Part shown: piece after piece, positions 43,879 to 54,275 of the stretch | How positions within the stretch are numbered: position 1 is the stretch's first letter | Layout of the letters: each line of letters begins with the position of its first letter | From: Sphingobium yanoikuyae | Lineage (GTDB): Bacteria; Pseudomonadota; Alphaproteobacteria; Sphingomonadales; Sphingomonadaceae | Direction: 5' to 3' | DNA: 64,000 nucleotides | Assembly: GCF_034424525.1 (NCBI RefSeq) | Contig: NZ_CP139979.1 | Coordinates: 3,497,001 to 3,561,000, forward strand | Notes under the pieces: generated by a model | Database searches by the model: none | What the model saw: only the letters and a program-made list of their open reading frames with translations | Told to the model about the DNA's origin: nothing | Position numbers and translations under genes: made by a program

Positions 43879-46535
43879 ACGAACCGCATCGCCCTGATCC
43901 AGAAGCCTTCCTGCGCGCCGCCGCGCAGGAAGGCCGTGGCCGCCTGAAGGTCTTTCTCGGCGCTGCGCCGGGGGTGGGCAAAACATGGGAGATGCTGACC
44001 GAAGGACGGCAGCGGCGCGAGGCAGGCGTCGATGTCGTCGTCGGCGTGGTGGAAACCCATGGCCGGCGCGAGACCGAAGCGCTGGTCCATGGCCATGAGA
44101 TCATCCCCCGCCGCACCGTCGATCATCAGGGCCACAGCCTGGGCGAGATGGATATCGACGCGATCCTCGCGCGCCATCCCCAGCTGGTGCTGGTCGACGA
44201 GCTGGCGCACAGTAATGCGCCGGGCAGCCGCCATCCCAAACGCTATCAGGATGTCGAGGAATTGCTGGCCGCCGGCATCGACGTCTATTCGACGATCAAC
44301 ATCCAGCATGTCGAAAGCCTCAACGACGTCGTCGCCTCCTTCACCCGCGTTCGCGTGCGTGAGACCGTGCCCGATTCGATCCTGGAACATGCCGAGATCG
44401 AAGTGGTGGACATTCCGCCCGACGAGCTGATCGAGCGGCTGAAGGACGGCAAGGTCTATATCCCGCAGGAAGCCAGCCGCGCCCTCAACCATTTCTTTTC
44501 CAAGTCGAACCTGACCGCACTGCGCGAACTGGCGCTGCGCCGCGCCGCCCAGGCGGTCGATGCCCAGATGCTCGACTATGTCCGCGCCCATGCGCTGGCG
44601 GGCAGCTTCGCGGCGGGCGAGCGGGTGATCGTGGCGGTGAGCGAACAGCCCAGCGCCGCCGGCCTTGTCCGCTCCGCCAAGCGGCTGGCCGATGCGCTGC
44701 GCGCGCCCTGGACCGCCATCCATATCGAAACCCCGCGTGGGCTGCAGCTGTCGGACGAGGACCGGCAGCGTCTGGCCGACACGCTTGCCCTCGCCTCCCG
44801 CCTCGGCGCCGAGACCGCGTCCATTCCGGCCCCCAGCGTCGCCGATGGACTGCGCAGCTTCGCCGCCGACGCGCGCGCGACCCAGATCGTGATCGGCAAG
44901 TCGGCGCGCAGCTGGTGGTTCGAATTGCGCCATGGGTCGGTGGTCGACCGGCTGGTGCGCGACATCGGCCCGGTCGCCGTCCATGTCATGCCCGGCGAGG
45001 AAAGCGCGCCGCGGACCAAAGTCACCCGTGGCGGCCATTGGGGCGACCCGATTGGCTATGTCTGGTCGATGCTGGCGGTGATCGGCATGACCGTGCTCGG
45101 CCGGCTGATGCTGGAGGTGATCGACCTCGGCAATATCGCGCTTCTCTATCTGGTTCCGGTGATGTTCGCGGCGGCCAGTCATGGCCTGCGCACCGGCCTT
45201 GCCACCGGCCTCGCCTCCAGCCTTGCCTATAATTTCTTCTTCCTGCCGCCCACGGGCACGCTGACCGTCAGCAATCCGGAAAATGTCATTTCCATCCTCG
45301 TCTTCCTGGGCGTGGCAGTGGTGACCAGCCAGTTTGCCGCGCGGATGCATGCCCAGTCGGTGCTGGCCCAATCCAGTGCGCGGCAGAATGCAACGCTGGC
45401 CGGCTTCTCGCGCCAGCTGACCGCCTCCCCCAGCCTGGAGGAAATCCGCCACGCCATCTGCGCCGAGATCGCCCGGCTGTTCGACGTGCGAGCCGTGCTG
45501 ATGATCCCGTCGGATGAAGGGCCGCAATTGCGCGCCGCCTATCCGCCCGAGGATCGGCTGGACGAGATCGAGCGCGCCGCCGCCCGTTGGGCGATGGAGC
45601 ATGGCGAGCCGGCCGGGCGCGGCTCCTCCACCCTCACCGCGTCGGACTGGCTGTTTCTGCCGGTGCCCACCAAGGACGCGGTGCTGGCGGTGATCGGCCT
45701 GGCCCGCGAGGACGCCGGCGAACCGGTCCGATCCGATCAGTTCCCGCTGCTGATGAGCCTGATCGACCAGGCGGCGATCGCGCTCGACCGCATGGCGCTG
45801 GAGGAGGCGATGATCGAAGCCGGGCAGATCCGCGAGCGCGACCGGTTGCGCTCCGCCCTCCTCTCCTCGGTCAGCCATGATCTGCGCACGCCGCTCACCA
45901 CCATCATTTCGGCCACGCGCGAACTGCGCACCCATCCCTCGCCCGAGCTGATCGATACGCTGGATGGCGAGGCCCAGCGCCTGTCCCGGTTCGTCGCCAA
46001 TCTGCTCGACATGGCGCGGGTGGAGGCCGGCGCACTGCCGATGCGAGCGGAGGCGACCGACCTGTTCGATGCGGTCGCCAGCGCCGCCCATGACAGCCGC
46101 AGCGCGCTGGCCGATCGCCATCTCGACGTGCAGATCCCGCCCGACATCCCGCTGGTCCGGGTCGATCCGGTGCTGCTGCACCACATCCTCATCAACCTGC
46201 TCGACAATGCCGGCCGCTATGGCGATCCCGGCACGCCCGTGACCGTGCGCAGCCTGCGCGAGCCCGACGCCATCAGCCTGTCGGTGATCGACCAGGGGCC
46301 GGGCATCCCGGCCGGCATGGAAGCGCGCGTGTTCGACACCTTCACCCGGTTGGAAGGATCGGATCGGTCGAAGACCGGCACCGGCCTTGGCCTCGCCATC
46401 GTCAAGGCCTTTGCGGAAGCAATGGGCCTTACCGTATCGGCCCGCACCGTTGCCGCCCCGCCCGGCGCCTGTTTCACCCTGCACATTCCCCAATCCCTCA
46501 TCCTCACCGACATCATGGAAAAGGACATCGCATGA
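43875..46535 (+). CDS. kdpD: Osmosensitive K+ channel histidine kinase KdpD
   Basis: 886-aa sensor kinase for K+ limitation and turgor. It starts at GTG (43875), overlapping the kdpC TGA. Domains in order are the KdpD N-terminal domain with Walker [11 protein letters not shown] (about 30-39), a universal-stress-protein domain (about 250-370), four membrane segments (about 390-500), a GAF domain (about 520-650), then the HisKA with H668 ([13 protein letters not shown]) and the HATPase with [10 protein letters not shown] and [12 protein letters not shown]. It phosphorylates KdpE, whose gene overlaps by 4 nt. Confidence 0.97.
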   Translation: MNEPHRPDPEAFLRAAAQEGRGRLKVFLGAAPGVGKTWEMLTEGRQRREAGVDVVVGVVETHGRRETEALVHGHEIIPRRTVDHQGHSLGEMDIDAILARHPQLVLVDELAHSNAPGSRHPKRYQDVEELLAAGIDVYSTINIQHVESLNDVVASFTRVRVRETVPDSILEHAEIEVVDIPPDELIERLKDGKVYIPQEASRALNHFFSKSNLTALRELALRRAAQAVDAQMLDYVRAHALAGSFAAGERVIVAVSEQPSAAGLVRSAKRLADALRAPWTAIHIETPRGLQLSDEDRQRLADTLALASRLGAETASIPAPSVADGLRSFAADARATQIVIGKSARSWWFELRHGSVVDRLVRDIGPVAVHVMPGEESAPRTKVTRGGHWGDPIGYVWSMLAVIGMTVLGRLMLEVIDLGNIALLYLVPVMFAAASHGLRTGLATGLASSLAYNFFFLPPTGTLTVSNPENVISILVFLGVAVVTSQFAARMHAQSVLAQSSARQNATLAGFSRQLTASPSLEEIRHAICAEIARLFDVRAVLMIPSDEGPQLRAAYPPEDRLDEIERAAARWAMEHGEPAGRGSSTLTASDWLFLPVPTKDAVLAVIGLAREDAGEPVRSDQFPLLMSLIDQAAIALDRMALEEAMIEAGQIRERDRLRSALLSSVSHDLRTPLTTIISATRELRTHPSPELIDTLDGEAQRLSRFVANLLDMARVEAGALPMRAEATDLFDAVASAAHDSRSALADRHLDVQIPPDIPLVRVDPVLLHHILINLLDNAGRYGDPGTPVTVRSLREPDAISLSVIDQGPGIPAGMEARVFDTFTRLEGSDRSKTGTGLGLAIVKAFAEAMGLTVSARTVAAPPGACFTLHIPQSLILTDIMEKDIA

Positions 46536-47227
46536 AGCCGCGCCACAGCCTGCTGATCGTCGACGACGAACCGCAGATCCGCCGGCTGATCCAGGCCGCC
46601 CTCGCCCGCGCCGATTATGCCACGATCGAGGCGCAGACCGCGCGCGAAGCACTGGACAAGCTGCGCAGCGAGCGGCCCGACATCACCCTGCTGGACCTGG
46701 GCCTGCCCGATCGCGACGGGCTGGAGCTGGTGCCGATCATCAAGAAGGAAAGCGACACGACGCTGATCATCGTGTCGGCGCGTGACGCCACCGATGAGAA
46801 GGTCGCCGCGCTGGACCTGGGCGCTGACGATTATCTGACCAAGCCGTTCGATACCGACGAACTGCTTGCCCGCGTGCGGGTGGCGCTCCGCAACCGGATG
46901 ACGCGCGACGGCGGATCGACCAAGGTGACGGCCGGCGACCTGACGATCGACCTGGTCGCCCATATCGTCACGAAGGGCGGGGTCGAGGTGCATCTGACGC
47001 CCAAGGAATATGGCGTGCTGGAGCAGCTGGCGCGCTTTCCCGGCCGGGTCATCACCCACAAGCAGATCATGGACCATGTCTGGCCCAACGAACATGCCCA
47101 TCATGTCGAATATCTGCGCGTGCTGGTGCGCGGCCTGCGCCAGAAGCTGGAGGCCGACCCGCAGCGGCCGCAGATCATCAGCAATGAACTGGGGATCGGC
47201 TACCGCCTGAAACAGGGTGCGGACTGA
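46532..47227 (+). CDS. kdpE: Response regulator KdpE
   Basis: 231-aa OmpR-type activator of the kdp operon. The receiver has the acidic pocket (IVDDEP), the phospho-acceptor D55 (TLLDLGLPDRDG) and K in LTKPFDTDELL. The winged helix has EVHLTPKEYGVLEQLARFPG and VEYLRVLVRGLRQKLE. The ATG overlaps the kdpD stop (ATGA). It should bind ahead of the 39.3-kb kdp promoter, but no clear box was recognised there. Confidence 0.97.
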   Translation: MKPRHSLLIVDDEPQIRRLIQAALARADYATIEAQTAREALDKLRSERPDITLLDLGLPDRDGLELVPIIKKESDTTLIIVSARDATDEKVAALDLGADDYLTKPFDTDELLARVRVALRNRMTRDGGSTKVTAGDLTIDLVAHIVTKGGVEVHLTPKEYGVLEQLARFPGRVITHKQIMDHVWPNEHAHHVEYLRVLVRGLRQKLEADPQRPQIISNELGIGYRLKQGAD

Positions 47228-47235
47228 CATCAAAA

Positions 47236-47299
47236 TAGAGCCTGATTCACGCCATCGGTGAAAGCGCGGAGCGCTTTCGCCTCAGACGATCAGGCTCTA
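47236..47299. repeat. Nested inverted repeat between kdpE and kup, spanning the kup stop
   Basis: Outer arms TAGAGCCTGAT (47236-47246) and ATCAGGCTCTA (47289-47299) are perfect. An inner stem GGTGAAAGCGC-GGA-GCGCTTTCGCC (47257-47281) has one T-G mismatch. The kup stop TAG (47297-47299, minus strand) lies in the right arm. On the minus strand the structure is followed by TTTT, so it can terminate kup. The form resembles dispersed palindromic repeats seen in alphaproteobacteria. Confidence 0.75.
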
Positions 47300-49195
47300 G
47301 ATCTCGATCTGCGACCCCAGCTCGACCACGCGGTTGGTCGGCAGGTTGAAGAAGGCCATCGGACTTTCGGCATTGCGGATCATCCAGGCGAACAGCTTTT
47401 CGCGCCACATCGCCATGCCCGGCCGCTCTGACGGGATCAGCGTCTGACGGCTGAGGAAATAGCTGGTGTCCTTGACGCTGATCGGCCCGCCACAGTCGTG
47501 GACCGACTTCATCGCCGCCGGAATATCCACATCCTCCATGAAGCCATGGCGCAGGATCAACCGGTAGAAGCCCGATCCATGATCCTCCACCGTCGTGCGC
47601 CCCTGCAGCGGCAGATGCGGCACGCCCTGGGTGCGCACGGTCAGGATGATGACCCGTTCGTGCAACACCTTGTTATGCTTCACATTGTGCAGCAGTGCCG
47701 GCGGCACGCCGTCGGTGGTGGAGGAGAGGAAGATCGCCGTCCCCGGCACGCGCTTGAGCGAGGCCAGCGTCGATCGCACGAACAGGTCCAGCTCCATCGC
47801 CCCTTCGCGCAGATAATGGCGCATGATGCGCCGCCCGGTCGCCCAGGTGGTCAGCACGGTGAAGACCACCGCCGCGACCAGCAGCGGGAACCATCCGCCA
47901 TCGGGGATCTTGGTCACGTTCGACGCGAAATAGGCGCCGTCGATGATCAGGAACAGGCCGGTGACACCCGCCGCCGCCGGCAGCGGCCAGCGCCATACGC
48001 TGAAGGTCAGCAAGCCCAGCATGCAGGCGGTGATAACCATCGTGCCGGTTACTGCGATGCCATAGGCGGCGGCCAGGTTGCTGCTGTTGCCAAAGCCCAG
48101 CACCAGCAGGATGACGAAGATCAGCAGCAGCCAGTTGATGAGCGGCACATAGATTTGTCCCGCCGCCGACGCGCTGGTGTGCAGGATGCGCAGGCGCGGC
48201 AGGAAACCCAGTTGCACCGCCTGTTGCGTGACGGAGAAGGCCCCGGAGATCACCGCCTGGCTGGCGATGATCGTCGCCATGGTGGCCAGGATCACCAGCG
48301 GCAGACGCGCCCAGTCCGGCGCCATCAGGAAGAAGGGATTTTGTGCCGCCGCCGGATTGTCGAGCAGTAGCGCCCCCTGCCCCAGATAGTTGAGCATCAG
48401 GCAGGGAAAGGCGGCATAGAGCCAGGCGATGCTGATCGCCTTGCGCCCGAAATGGCCCATATCGGCATAGAGCGCCTCTGCGCCGGTCACCGCCAGCACG
48501 ACCGAGCCGAGCGCCAGGAAAGCGAGCCTGGGGTCGATTGCGAAGAAGCGGATCGCCCAGAGCGGATTGACGATGCCGATGATTTCGGGGTGCTGGACGA
48601 TATTGGCGATGCCGAGCGCGGCGAGCGTGATGAAATAGATCGCCATGATCGGGCCGAAGGCCATGCCGACCATCGCCGTGCCGAAGCGCTGGATCAGGAA
48701 CAGCGCGATCAGGATGACGATCGCGATCGGCAGCACCATATCCGCCAGGCTCGCCTGCACGATGGTCAGGCCCTCGACCGCAGACAGCACCGAAATGGCC
48801 GGCGTGATGATCGCGTCGCCATAGAAGAGTGCGGTCGCCAGCACCCCCAGCATCGCGATCGCCGGGGTCCAGCGCGTCTCGCCCAATCGCCGGCCGATCA
48901 GCGCCAGCAGCGCCATGCTGCCGCCTTCGCCATCATTGTCGGCGCGCATGACGATGAACACATATTTGACGGTGACGATCAGCGTCATGGTCCAGAAGAT
49001 CAGCGAGAGGACGCCATAGATATGCAGCGGATCGACCGTCAGCGGATGATGGCCGACGAAGCTTTCCTTGAGCGCATAGAGCGGCGAGGTGCCGATATCG
49101 CCGAACACCACGCCCAGCGCACCGAGCGCAAGCGCAGCCGGTCGGCCATGCGGCGTGCGATCCTGGCCTGCGGCCGGATCCCCCTGTTCAGTCAT
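47297..49195 (-). CDS. kup: Low-affinity potassium transporter Kup
   Basis: 632-aa K+/H+ symporter of the KUP/HAK/KT family, length as in E. coli (622 aa). The N-terminal signature is visible as [23 protein letters not shown], followed by [15 protein letters not shown]. About twelve membrane segments and a soluble C-terminus follow. Its last codons and stop lie in the inverted repeat shared with the kdpE end. It faces the whole kdp operon, placing constitutive and inducible K+ uptake tail to tail. Confidence 0.97.
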   Translation of the reverse strand: MTEQGDPAAGQDRTPHGRPAALALGALGVVFGDIGTSPLYALKESFVGHHPLTVDPLHIYGVLSLIFWTMTLIVTVKYVFIVMRADNDGEGGSMALLALIGRRLGETRWTPAIAMLGVLATALFYGDAIITPAISVLSAVEGLTIVQASLADMVLPIAIVILIALFLIQRFGTAMVGMAFGPIMAIYFITLAALGIANIVQHPEIIGIVNPLWAIRFFAIDPRLAFLALGSVVLAVTGAEALYADMGHFGRKAISIAWLYAAFPCLMLNYLGQGALLLDNPAAAQNPFFLMAPDWARLPLVILATMATIIASQAVISGAFSVTQQAVQLGFLPRLRILHTSASAAGQIYVPLINWLLLIFVILLVLGFGNSSNLAAAYGIAVTGTMVITACMLGLLTFSVWRWPLPAAAGVTGLFLIIDGAYFASNVTKIPDGGWFPLLVAAVVFTVLTTWATGRRIMRHYLREGAMELDLFVRSTLASLKRVPGTAIFLSSTTDGVPPALLHNVKHNKVLHERVIILTVRTQGVPHLPLQGRTTVEDHGSGFYRLILRHGFMEDVDIPAAMKSVHDCGGPISVKDTSYFLSRQTLIPSERPGMAMWREKLFAWMIRNAESPMAFFNLPTNRVVELGSQIEI

Positions 49196-49419
49196 CTATG
49201 CGTGCCCTTCGTCTTTCTATCGGGCCGCCATGCCATGAAAGGCCATTTGAAAACCATAGGGGTCTGCCCTCCCCGGCATAGGATTCGCATATGATTCCGG
49301 CCCGGACGGCCCGTATGCGCCTCAAATGCTATGAAATCCCTACGCAATCTGCCGGTTCCCTGTCTCGCATCCCTATGCCCGTCCGCTTAATTGCGATGCC
49401 GCCGCAACGGAGGCGGCAC

Positions 49420-49674
49420 ATGATGCACAATTGGCGTCCCCGCTGGACCTTGAAGATCGGCCTGCGCCTGCTCGGCCTCGCCTTTCTGGCCACGCTCTGG
49501 CCCGAGGGCCGTGCCCTTACTGCGCTCGCCCATGGCCATCCATCGGTCACCATCGGCCAATTGTCGCTCGCCGCGCTGGCCTTTCTATGTGCCAGCGGCG
49601 GGATGGCGCTGCTGTTGATGGGCCCCGACCTATGGAAGCCGGTACGCCTGGCCGATCGCTGGACCGCGCGATGA
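49420..49674 (+). CDS. Small membrane protein of unknown function
   Basis: 84-aa protein with two hydrophobic segments (about 12-27, IGLRLLGLAFLATLWP, and 45-66, GQLSLAALAFLCASGGMALLL) and basic ends. GGAGG lies 6 nt before the ATG at 49420, which fixes the start; the frame is open to 49291. No family is recognised. It stands 104 nt before the three-domain polysaccharide enzyme on the same strand. Confidence 0.7.
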   Translation: MMHNWRPRWTLKIGLRLLGLAFLATLWPEGRALTALAHGHPSVTIGQLSLAALAFLCASGGMALLLMGPDLWKPVRLADRWTAR

Positions 49675-49778
49675 GGTTCATGACCAAGATTTCATGATGG
49701 GATCATCCGGCGGGAAGCCGGGCCGGCCTATTGCCGCGTCATCGTCGCAGAGGAGTAGCGACGCGCGGACCACAGGCC

Positions 49779-52700
49779 ATGACCAGACCCATTTTCTTCG
49801 ATCCCACCGGCCGGCGCGGCATCTGGGCGCGGCGCGCCCTCGCCGCCCTGCTGTGCGCCATCATCGCCGCCACCATCGCCTTTGCGACGACGCTGATCGC
49901 CGTCCCGTCGGAAGGCGACCTGGCGTTGCCCCTGCCCCAGCCCCGCGCCGCGCATCTGACCGGCATGTCGCGGCTGCGCCATGACCTGTCCAAATGGCTG
50001 CCGCGCTGGCCCGGCCATGTCGCACAGGCCCGTCCGCTCAATGTCGGCTTCTATGTCCCCGATGACGAAAGCAGCATCGCCTCGCTGCGCCGTCATGTCG
50101 GCCAGCTCGACTGGGTCGTGCCCGCCCTGGTGACCGTGCCGGGCAGCGATCCCGCGCCCCGATTCCATGCCGACCCGCGCCTAGACCAGATGATCGCCAG
50201 CATGGGCCGACCGCCCAAGCTGCTGCCGATGGTCCAGAATCTCGACGCCCATGGCTGGAACGGCGCCGGCACCGCCCGCCTGCTCGCCAATCCGGCCGCC
50301 ACCCGCCAGTTGGCCCAGCGGCTCGCCGCCTCGGTCGCGGCGCATCATGATGCCGGGCTGGTGATGGACTTTGAATCGCTGCCGTCCGGCGCGCTGCCCG
50401 CCTATCTCCATTTCCTGCGCCAGTTGCGCAGCGACCTGCCCGCCCGCGCCAAGCTGGCCGTCACCGCCCCCGCCGGCGAGGAATGGCCGCTCACCCGCCT
50501 CGGCCAAATTGCCGACCATGTCATCTTCATGGCCTATGACCAGCATTGGCAGGGCGGCACGCCCGGCCCGATCGCGGCGCAGGACTGGTTCGCCCGCGCG
50601 GTCGAGGATGCCAGCCGCCGCGTCGGCCGCGATCGCATCATCGTTGCGCTCGGCAGCTATGCCTATGACTGGCATGATGGCGGCGCCGACGCCCTGTCGC
50701 TCGACGAGGCCTGGCTCGCCGCCCATGACAGCGACGCCCCGGTCAGCTTCGATCCCGCCAGCGGCAATGCCGGCTTCGCCTATGATGATGACGGCCATCG
50801 CCATCAGGTCTGGATGCTCGATGCCGCCGCCAGCTGGAACGAGCTGCAGGCGCTGCGCCGCCTCGGCATCCAGGGCGTGGCGCTGTGGCGGCTGGGCAGC
50901 GAGGATCCGGGCATCTGGTCCGACCTCACCGCCTTCCGCAACGGCAGCCGGCCCGACCTGCGCCAGGTCGCGAGCAAGCTCGACACCGATGTCGAGGGAT
51001 CGGGCGAGATATTGCGCATCACCGCCACGCCGACCGACGGCAGCCGCTCGATCGCCTTCGGCCCGCAGGGGACGATCCTGCGCGAAACCTATCATGTCCT
51101 GCCCACCCCCTATCAGGTGCGGCGGACCGGCGGCGCCCAGCCCAAGATGCTGGCGCTCACCTTCGACGACGGCCCGGACGCGACCTGGACGCCGAAAATC
51201 CTGTCGGTGCTGGAACAGCATCATGTGCCCGGCACCTTCTTCGTCATCGGCGAAAATGCGCTGGAGCATCCCGGCCTGTTGCAGCGGATCGTCGCCGACG
51301 GCGACGAGATCGGCAACCATAGCTACAGCCATCCCAACCTTGCCACCTGGTCGGACGAGAGCACCCGGCTGGAACTCAACGCCACCCAGCGGCTGGTCCA
51401 GGCCTATACCGGGCGCAGCATGAAGCTGTTCCGCGCACCCTATTTCGGCGACGCCGAACCGACCACGGCGGACGAACTGGGGCCGGCGCTGGCGGCGCAG
51501 AAGGCCGGCTATACCGTCGTCGGTCTGCACGTCGATCCCAATGACTGGCAGCGGCCCGGCACCGATACGATCGTCCGCCAGGTGATCGACCAGGTTCATG
51601 CCGCCGATGCCGAGCGGTCCGGGAATATCATCCTGCTGCATGATGGCGGCGGCGAACGGTCTCAGACGGTCGCGGCCCTGCCGCAGATCATCACCACCCT
51701 GCAGAAGGAAGGCTATCGCTTCGTGCCGGTGTCGCGCCTTGCCGGCCTGTCGCGCGAAGCGGCAATGCCGCCGGTCCGTGCCGGCGACCTGACCGCCGTG
51801 CGCGTCGATGTCGGCATGTTCATCACACTCGCCGTCATCTCGGCCCTGCTCGGCTGGATCTTCTATGTCGCCATCTCGCTCGGCATCGCGCGCGCGCTGC
51901 TGATGACCTTTCTCGCCTGGTTCCAGACCCGGCGCGACCGCCCGGCGCCGCCCGTCTATCAGCCGACCGTCTCGGTCATCATCCCCGCCTATAATGAGGC
52001 ACGGGTGATCGAGGCATCGGTGCGCCGCGTGCTGGCCAGCGACTATCCCGCGCTGCAATTGATCGTCGCCGATGACGGATCGAAAGACGAGACCAGCGCG
52101 ATCGTCGCCCGCGCCTTTGCCGACGATCCGCGCGTCACCCTGCTGACCTTGCAGAATGGCGGCAAGGCGGCGGCGCTCAACCGCGCTCTCAAGGATGCCA
52201 CTGGCGAGATATTGATCGCGCTCGACGCCGACACCCAGTTCGAGCCGCTGACGATCGCGCGGCTGGCGCGCTGGTTCGCCGATCCGGCGATCGGCGCGGT
52301 GGCTGGCGACGCCCGTGTCGGCAACCGGGTCAATCTCGTCACCCGCTGGCAGGCGCTGGAATATATCACCGCGCAGAATCTGGAGCGGCGCGCGCTCGCC
52401 GGCTTCGACGCCATGACGGTGGTGCCCGGCGCCGTCGGCGCCTGGCGCCGGACGGCGCTGGACGCGGTCGGCGGTTATCCCGAAGATACGCTGGCCGAGG
52501 ATCAGGATCTGACCATCGCGATCCAGCGCGCCGGCTGGCGCGTCACCTTCGATCCCGAGGCGGTCGCCTGGACCGAGGCGCCCGAAAGCTTCAAGGCACT
52601 GTCGAAGCAGCGCTATCGCTGGGCCTTCGGCACGCTGCAATGCCTGTGGAAACATGCCGCCATCCTGCGCAGCCGCAAGCCGACCGGCCTTGCGCTTGTC

Positions 52701-53108
52701 GGGATGCCGCAGGCCTGGCTGTTCCAGATCGTCTTCGCCGCCATCTCGCCGCTCATCGACCTGGCGCTGATCCTGTCGATCGCGGGCACGATCCTGCGCG
52801 TGCAGCAGCATGGCTGGGCCCAGACCAGCGGCGACGTCGCGACCATGGCGCTCTACTGGCTGGTCTTCACCGGCATCGACATCGCCTGTGGCTGGATGGC
52901 CTATCGGCTCGACGGCAACAAGGTGCGCTACCCCGCCCATCTGCTGGTTGCCCAGCGCTTCGTCTATCGCCAGATCATGTATTGGGTGGTGGTGCGCGCG
53001 ATCGCATCGGCCATTGGCGGCTGGGTCGTGGGATGGGGCAAGCTGGAGCGGTCGGGTCGCGTCTCGGTCGCGCCGGCTGCGGCGGTCCCCGGCATGAACA
53101 AAGTGTAA
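49779..53108 (+). CDS. Three-domain polysaccharide enzyme: GH18-like, NodB deacetylase, GT2 synthase
   Basis: 1109-aa membrane protein. A cytoplasmic N-terminus and one membrane segment (about 18-40) precede a GH18-like domain (about 65-400) with DAGLVMDFESLP, where D197 and E199 fit the DxE catalytic motif. A NodB polysaccharide deacetylase follows (about 458-650) with LTFDDGPDATW, GNHSYSHPNL, RAPYFGD and ILLHDGG. After membrane segments (about 680-710) comes a processive GT2 synthase (about 725-990) with VIVADDGS-like IVADDGSKDE, ALDADTQ, AEDQDL and KQRYRW, then further membrane spans. It probably polymerises and exports an N-acetylhexosamine polymer and deacetylates it. The start has only a weak ribosome site; a TTG at 49731 is possible. 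Confidence 0.9.
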   Translation: MTRPIFFDPTGRRGIWARRALAALLCAIIAATIAFATTLIAVPSEGDLALPLPQPRAAHLTGMSRLRHDLSKWLPRWPGHVAQARPLNVGFYVPDDESSIASLRRHVGQLDWVVPALVTVPGSDPAPRFHADPRLDQMIASMGRPPKLLPMVQNLDAHGWNGAGTARLLANPAATRQLAQRLAASVAAHHDAGLVMDFESLPSGALPAYLHFLRQLRSDLPARAKLAVTAPAGEEWPLTRLGQIADHVIFMAYDQHWQGGTPGPIAAQDWFARAVEDASRRVGRDRIIVALGSYAYDWHDGGADALSLDEAWLAAHDSDAPVSFDPASGNAGFAYDDDGHRHQVWMLDAAASWNELQALRRLGIQGVALWRLGSEDPGIWSDLTAFRNGSRPDLRQVASKLDTDVEGSGEILRITATPTDGSRSIAFGPQGTILRETYHVLPTPYQVRRTGGAQPKMLALTFDDGPDATWTPKILSVLEQHHVPGTFFVIGENALEHPGLLQRIVADGDEIGNHSYSHPNLATWSDESTRLELNATQRLVQAYTGRSMKLFRAPYFGDAEPTTADELGPALAAQKAGYTVVGLHVDPNDWQRPGTDTIVRQVIDQVHAADAERSGNIILLHDGGGERSQTVAALPQIITTLQKEGYRFVPVSRLAGLSREAAMPPVRAGDLTAVRVDVGMFITLAVISALLGWIFYVAISLGIARALLMTFLAWFQTRRDRPAPPVYQPTVSVIIPAYNEARVIEASVRRVLASDYPALQLIVADDGSKDETSAIVARAFADDPRVTLLTLQNGGKAAALNRALKDATGEILIALDADTQFEPLTIARLARWFADPAIGAVAGDARVGNRVNLVTRWQALEYITAQNLERRALAGFDAMTVVPGAVGAWRRTALDAVGGYPEDTLAEDQDLTIAIQRAGWRVTFDPEAVAWTEAPESFKALSKQRYRWAFGTLQCLWKHAAILRSRKPTGLALVGMPQAWLFQIVFAAISPLIDLALILSIAGTILRVQQHGWAQTSGDVATMALYWLVFTGIDIACGWMAYRLDGNKVRYPAHLLVAQRFVYRQIMYWVVVRAIASAIGGWVVGWGKLERSGRVSVAPAAAVPGMNKV

Positions 53109-53109
53109 C

Positions 53110-53577
53110 ATGACACGCAACCCCGCCTCGCCCATTCTACCCGCAAAGACAGCTCAGGACATGGCCAGGAACATGGAGGCCCCGCGCATAGACAAGACCG
53201 CAACCAGCCGCCTGCTGATCGGCCTGGCGCTGTGTGCGGCGTTGATGAGCGGCGCCTTCTTCCTGCATGTCCGCCGCGATGCGGAGGATCATGGCTCCGT
53301 GTCGGGCGCCAGCGCCCAATTGCTGCCGGGGCTGACGCTGGAAAATGCCGAGCCGGCCGGCACCGGCCTGATCGTCACCAGCATGGAATCGAGCGGCCCG
53401 GCGGCCCGCGCCGGCATCGCCGTGGGCGACGACCTCATCCGTATCGACGGCACGCCGATCGCCTCGCTGGACCAGGCCAATGCCTATCTCAGCCAGCATG
53501 GCAACGCCCATCTCATATTGGGCTTGCGGCATCAGGATGCCGTCCGCATGGTGGCGCTCGACCGTTCGCCAGATTAG
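53110..53577 (+). CDS. Membrane-anchored PDZ domain protein
   Basis: 155-aa protein with one membrane segment (about 34-52, LLIGLALCAALMSGAFFLHV) and a periplasmic PDZ-like domain (about 72-150): LENAEPAGTGLIVTSMESSG, PAARAGIAVGDDLIRIDGTP and a C-terminal strand. PDZ domains of this kind bind exposed peptide ends or partner proteins. The start at 53110 is one nt after the previous stop but has no ribosome site; ATGs at 53161 or 53173 are alternatives. It lies between the polysaccharide enzyme and a two-component system, so it may be a sensor partner. Confidence 0.75.
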   Translation: MTRNPASPILPAKTAQDMARNMEAPRIDKTATSRLLIGLALCAALMSGAFFLHVRRDAEDHGSVSGASAQLLPGLTLENAEPAGTGLIVTSMESSGPAARAGIAVGDDLIRIDGTPIASLDQANAYLSQHGNAHLILGLRHQDAVRMVALDRSPD

Positions 53578-53588
53578 GGGCCGCGCGC

Positions 53589-54275
53589 ATGAGCCACAAG
53601 ATCCTGGTGGTGGAGGATGATGCCGCCACCGCCGCCTATATCGTCAAGGGCATGACCGAGGCGGGCTTTACCGTCGATCAGGCCGATAATGGCCGCGACG
53701 GCCTGTTCCTCGCCAGCGACGGCAGCTATGGCGCTATCATCCTCGACCGGATGATGCCGGCGATGGACGGCATGGCGATGCTGAAGGCGCTACGTGCCGC
53801 GAGCATCGAAACGCCGGTCATCTTCCTGTCCGCGCTCGGCACGCCCGAGGATCGGGTCGAGGGTCTCACCAGCGGCTCCGACGATTATCTGACCAAGCCC
53901 TTCGCCTTTGCCGAACTGCTGGCGCGGGTGCAGTTGCTGCTGCGCAAGGCCGGCGGCAATGCCGCGGTCGTCACCAGCCTGCGCTATGACGATCTCGACA
54001 TGGACCTGCTCGCCCGCCGGGTGAAGCGCGCCGGCAAGGCGATCGACCTGCAACCGCGCGAATTTCGCCTGCTCGAATTCTTCCTGCGCCACCCCGATCA
54101 GGTCGTCACCCGCACCATGTTGCTGGAAGGCGTGTGGGACTATCATTTCGACCCCGGCACCAATGTGATCGACGTGCATATCAGCCGCCTGCGCCGCAAG
54201 CTGGACGACGTATCGGACCGGCCGCTGCTGCATACGGTACGCGGCATGGGCTATCGCCTGGGCCTCGATGGCTGA
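53589..54275 (+). CDS. OmpR-family response regulator
   Basis: 228-aa regulator. The receiver domain has VVEDDA, phospho-acceptor D53 (IILDRMMPAMDG) and K in LTKPFAFAELLARV. The DNA-binding winged helix shows LQPREFRLLEFFLRHPDQVV and NVIDVHISRLRRKLD, then GMGYRLG. It overlaps the kinase gene by 8 nt. Similarity in layout to QseB/CusR-like regulators is general only; targets may be the genes just upstream. Confidence 0.94.
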   Translation: MSHKILVVEDDAATAAYIVKGMTEAGFTVDQADNGRDGLFLASDGSYGAIILDRMMPAMDGMAMLKALRAASIETPVIFLSALGTPEDRVEGLTSGSDDYLTKPFAFAELLARVQLLLRKAGGNAAVVTSLRYDDLDMDLLARRVKRAGKAIDLQPREFRLLEFFLRHPDQVVTRTMLLEGVWDYHFDPGTNVIDVHISRLRRKLDDVSDRPLLHTVRGMGYRLGLDG

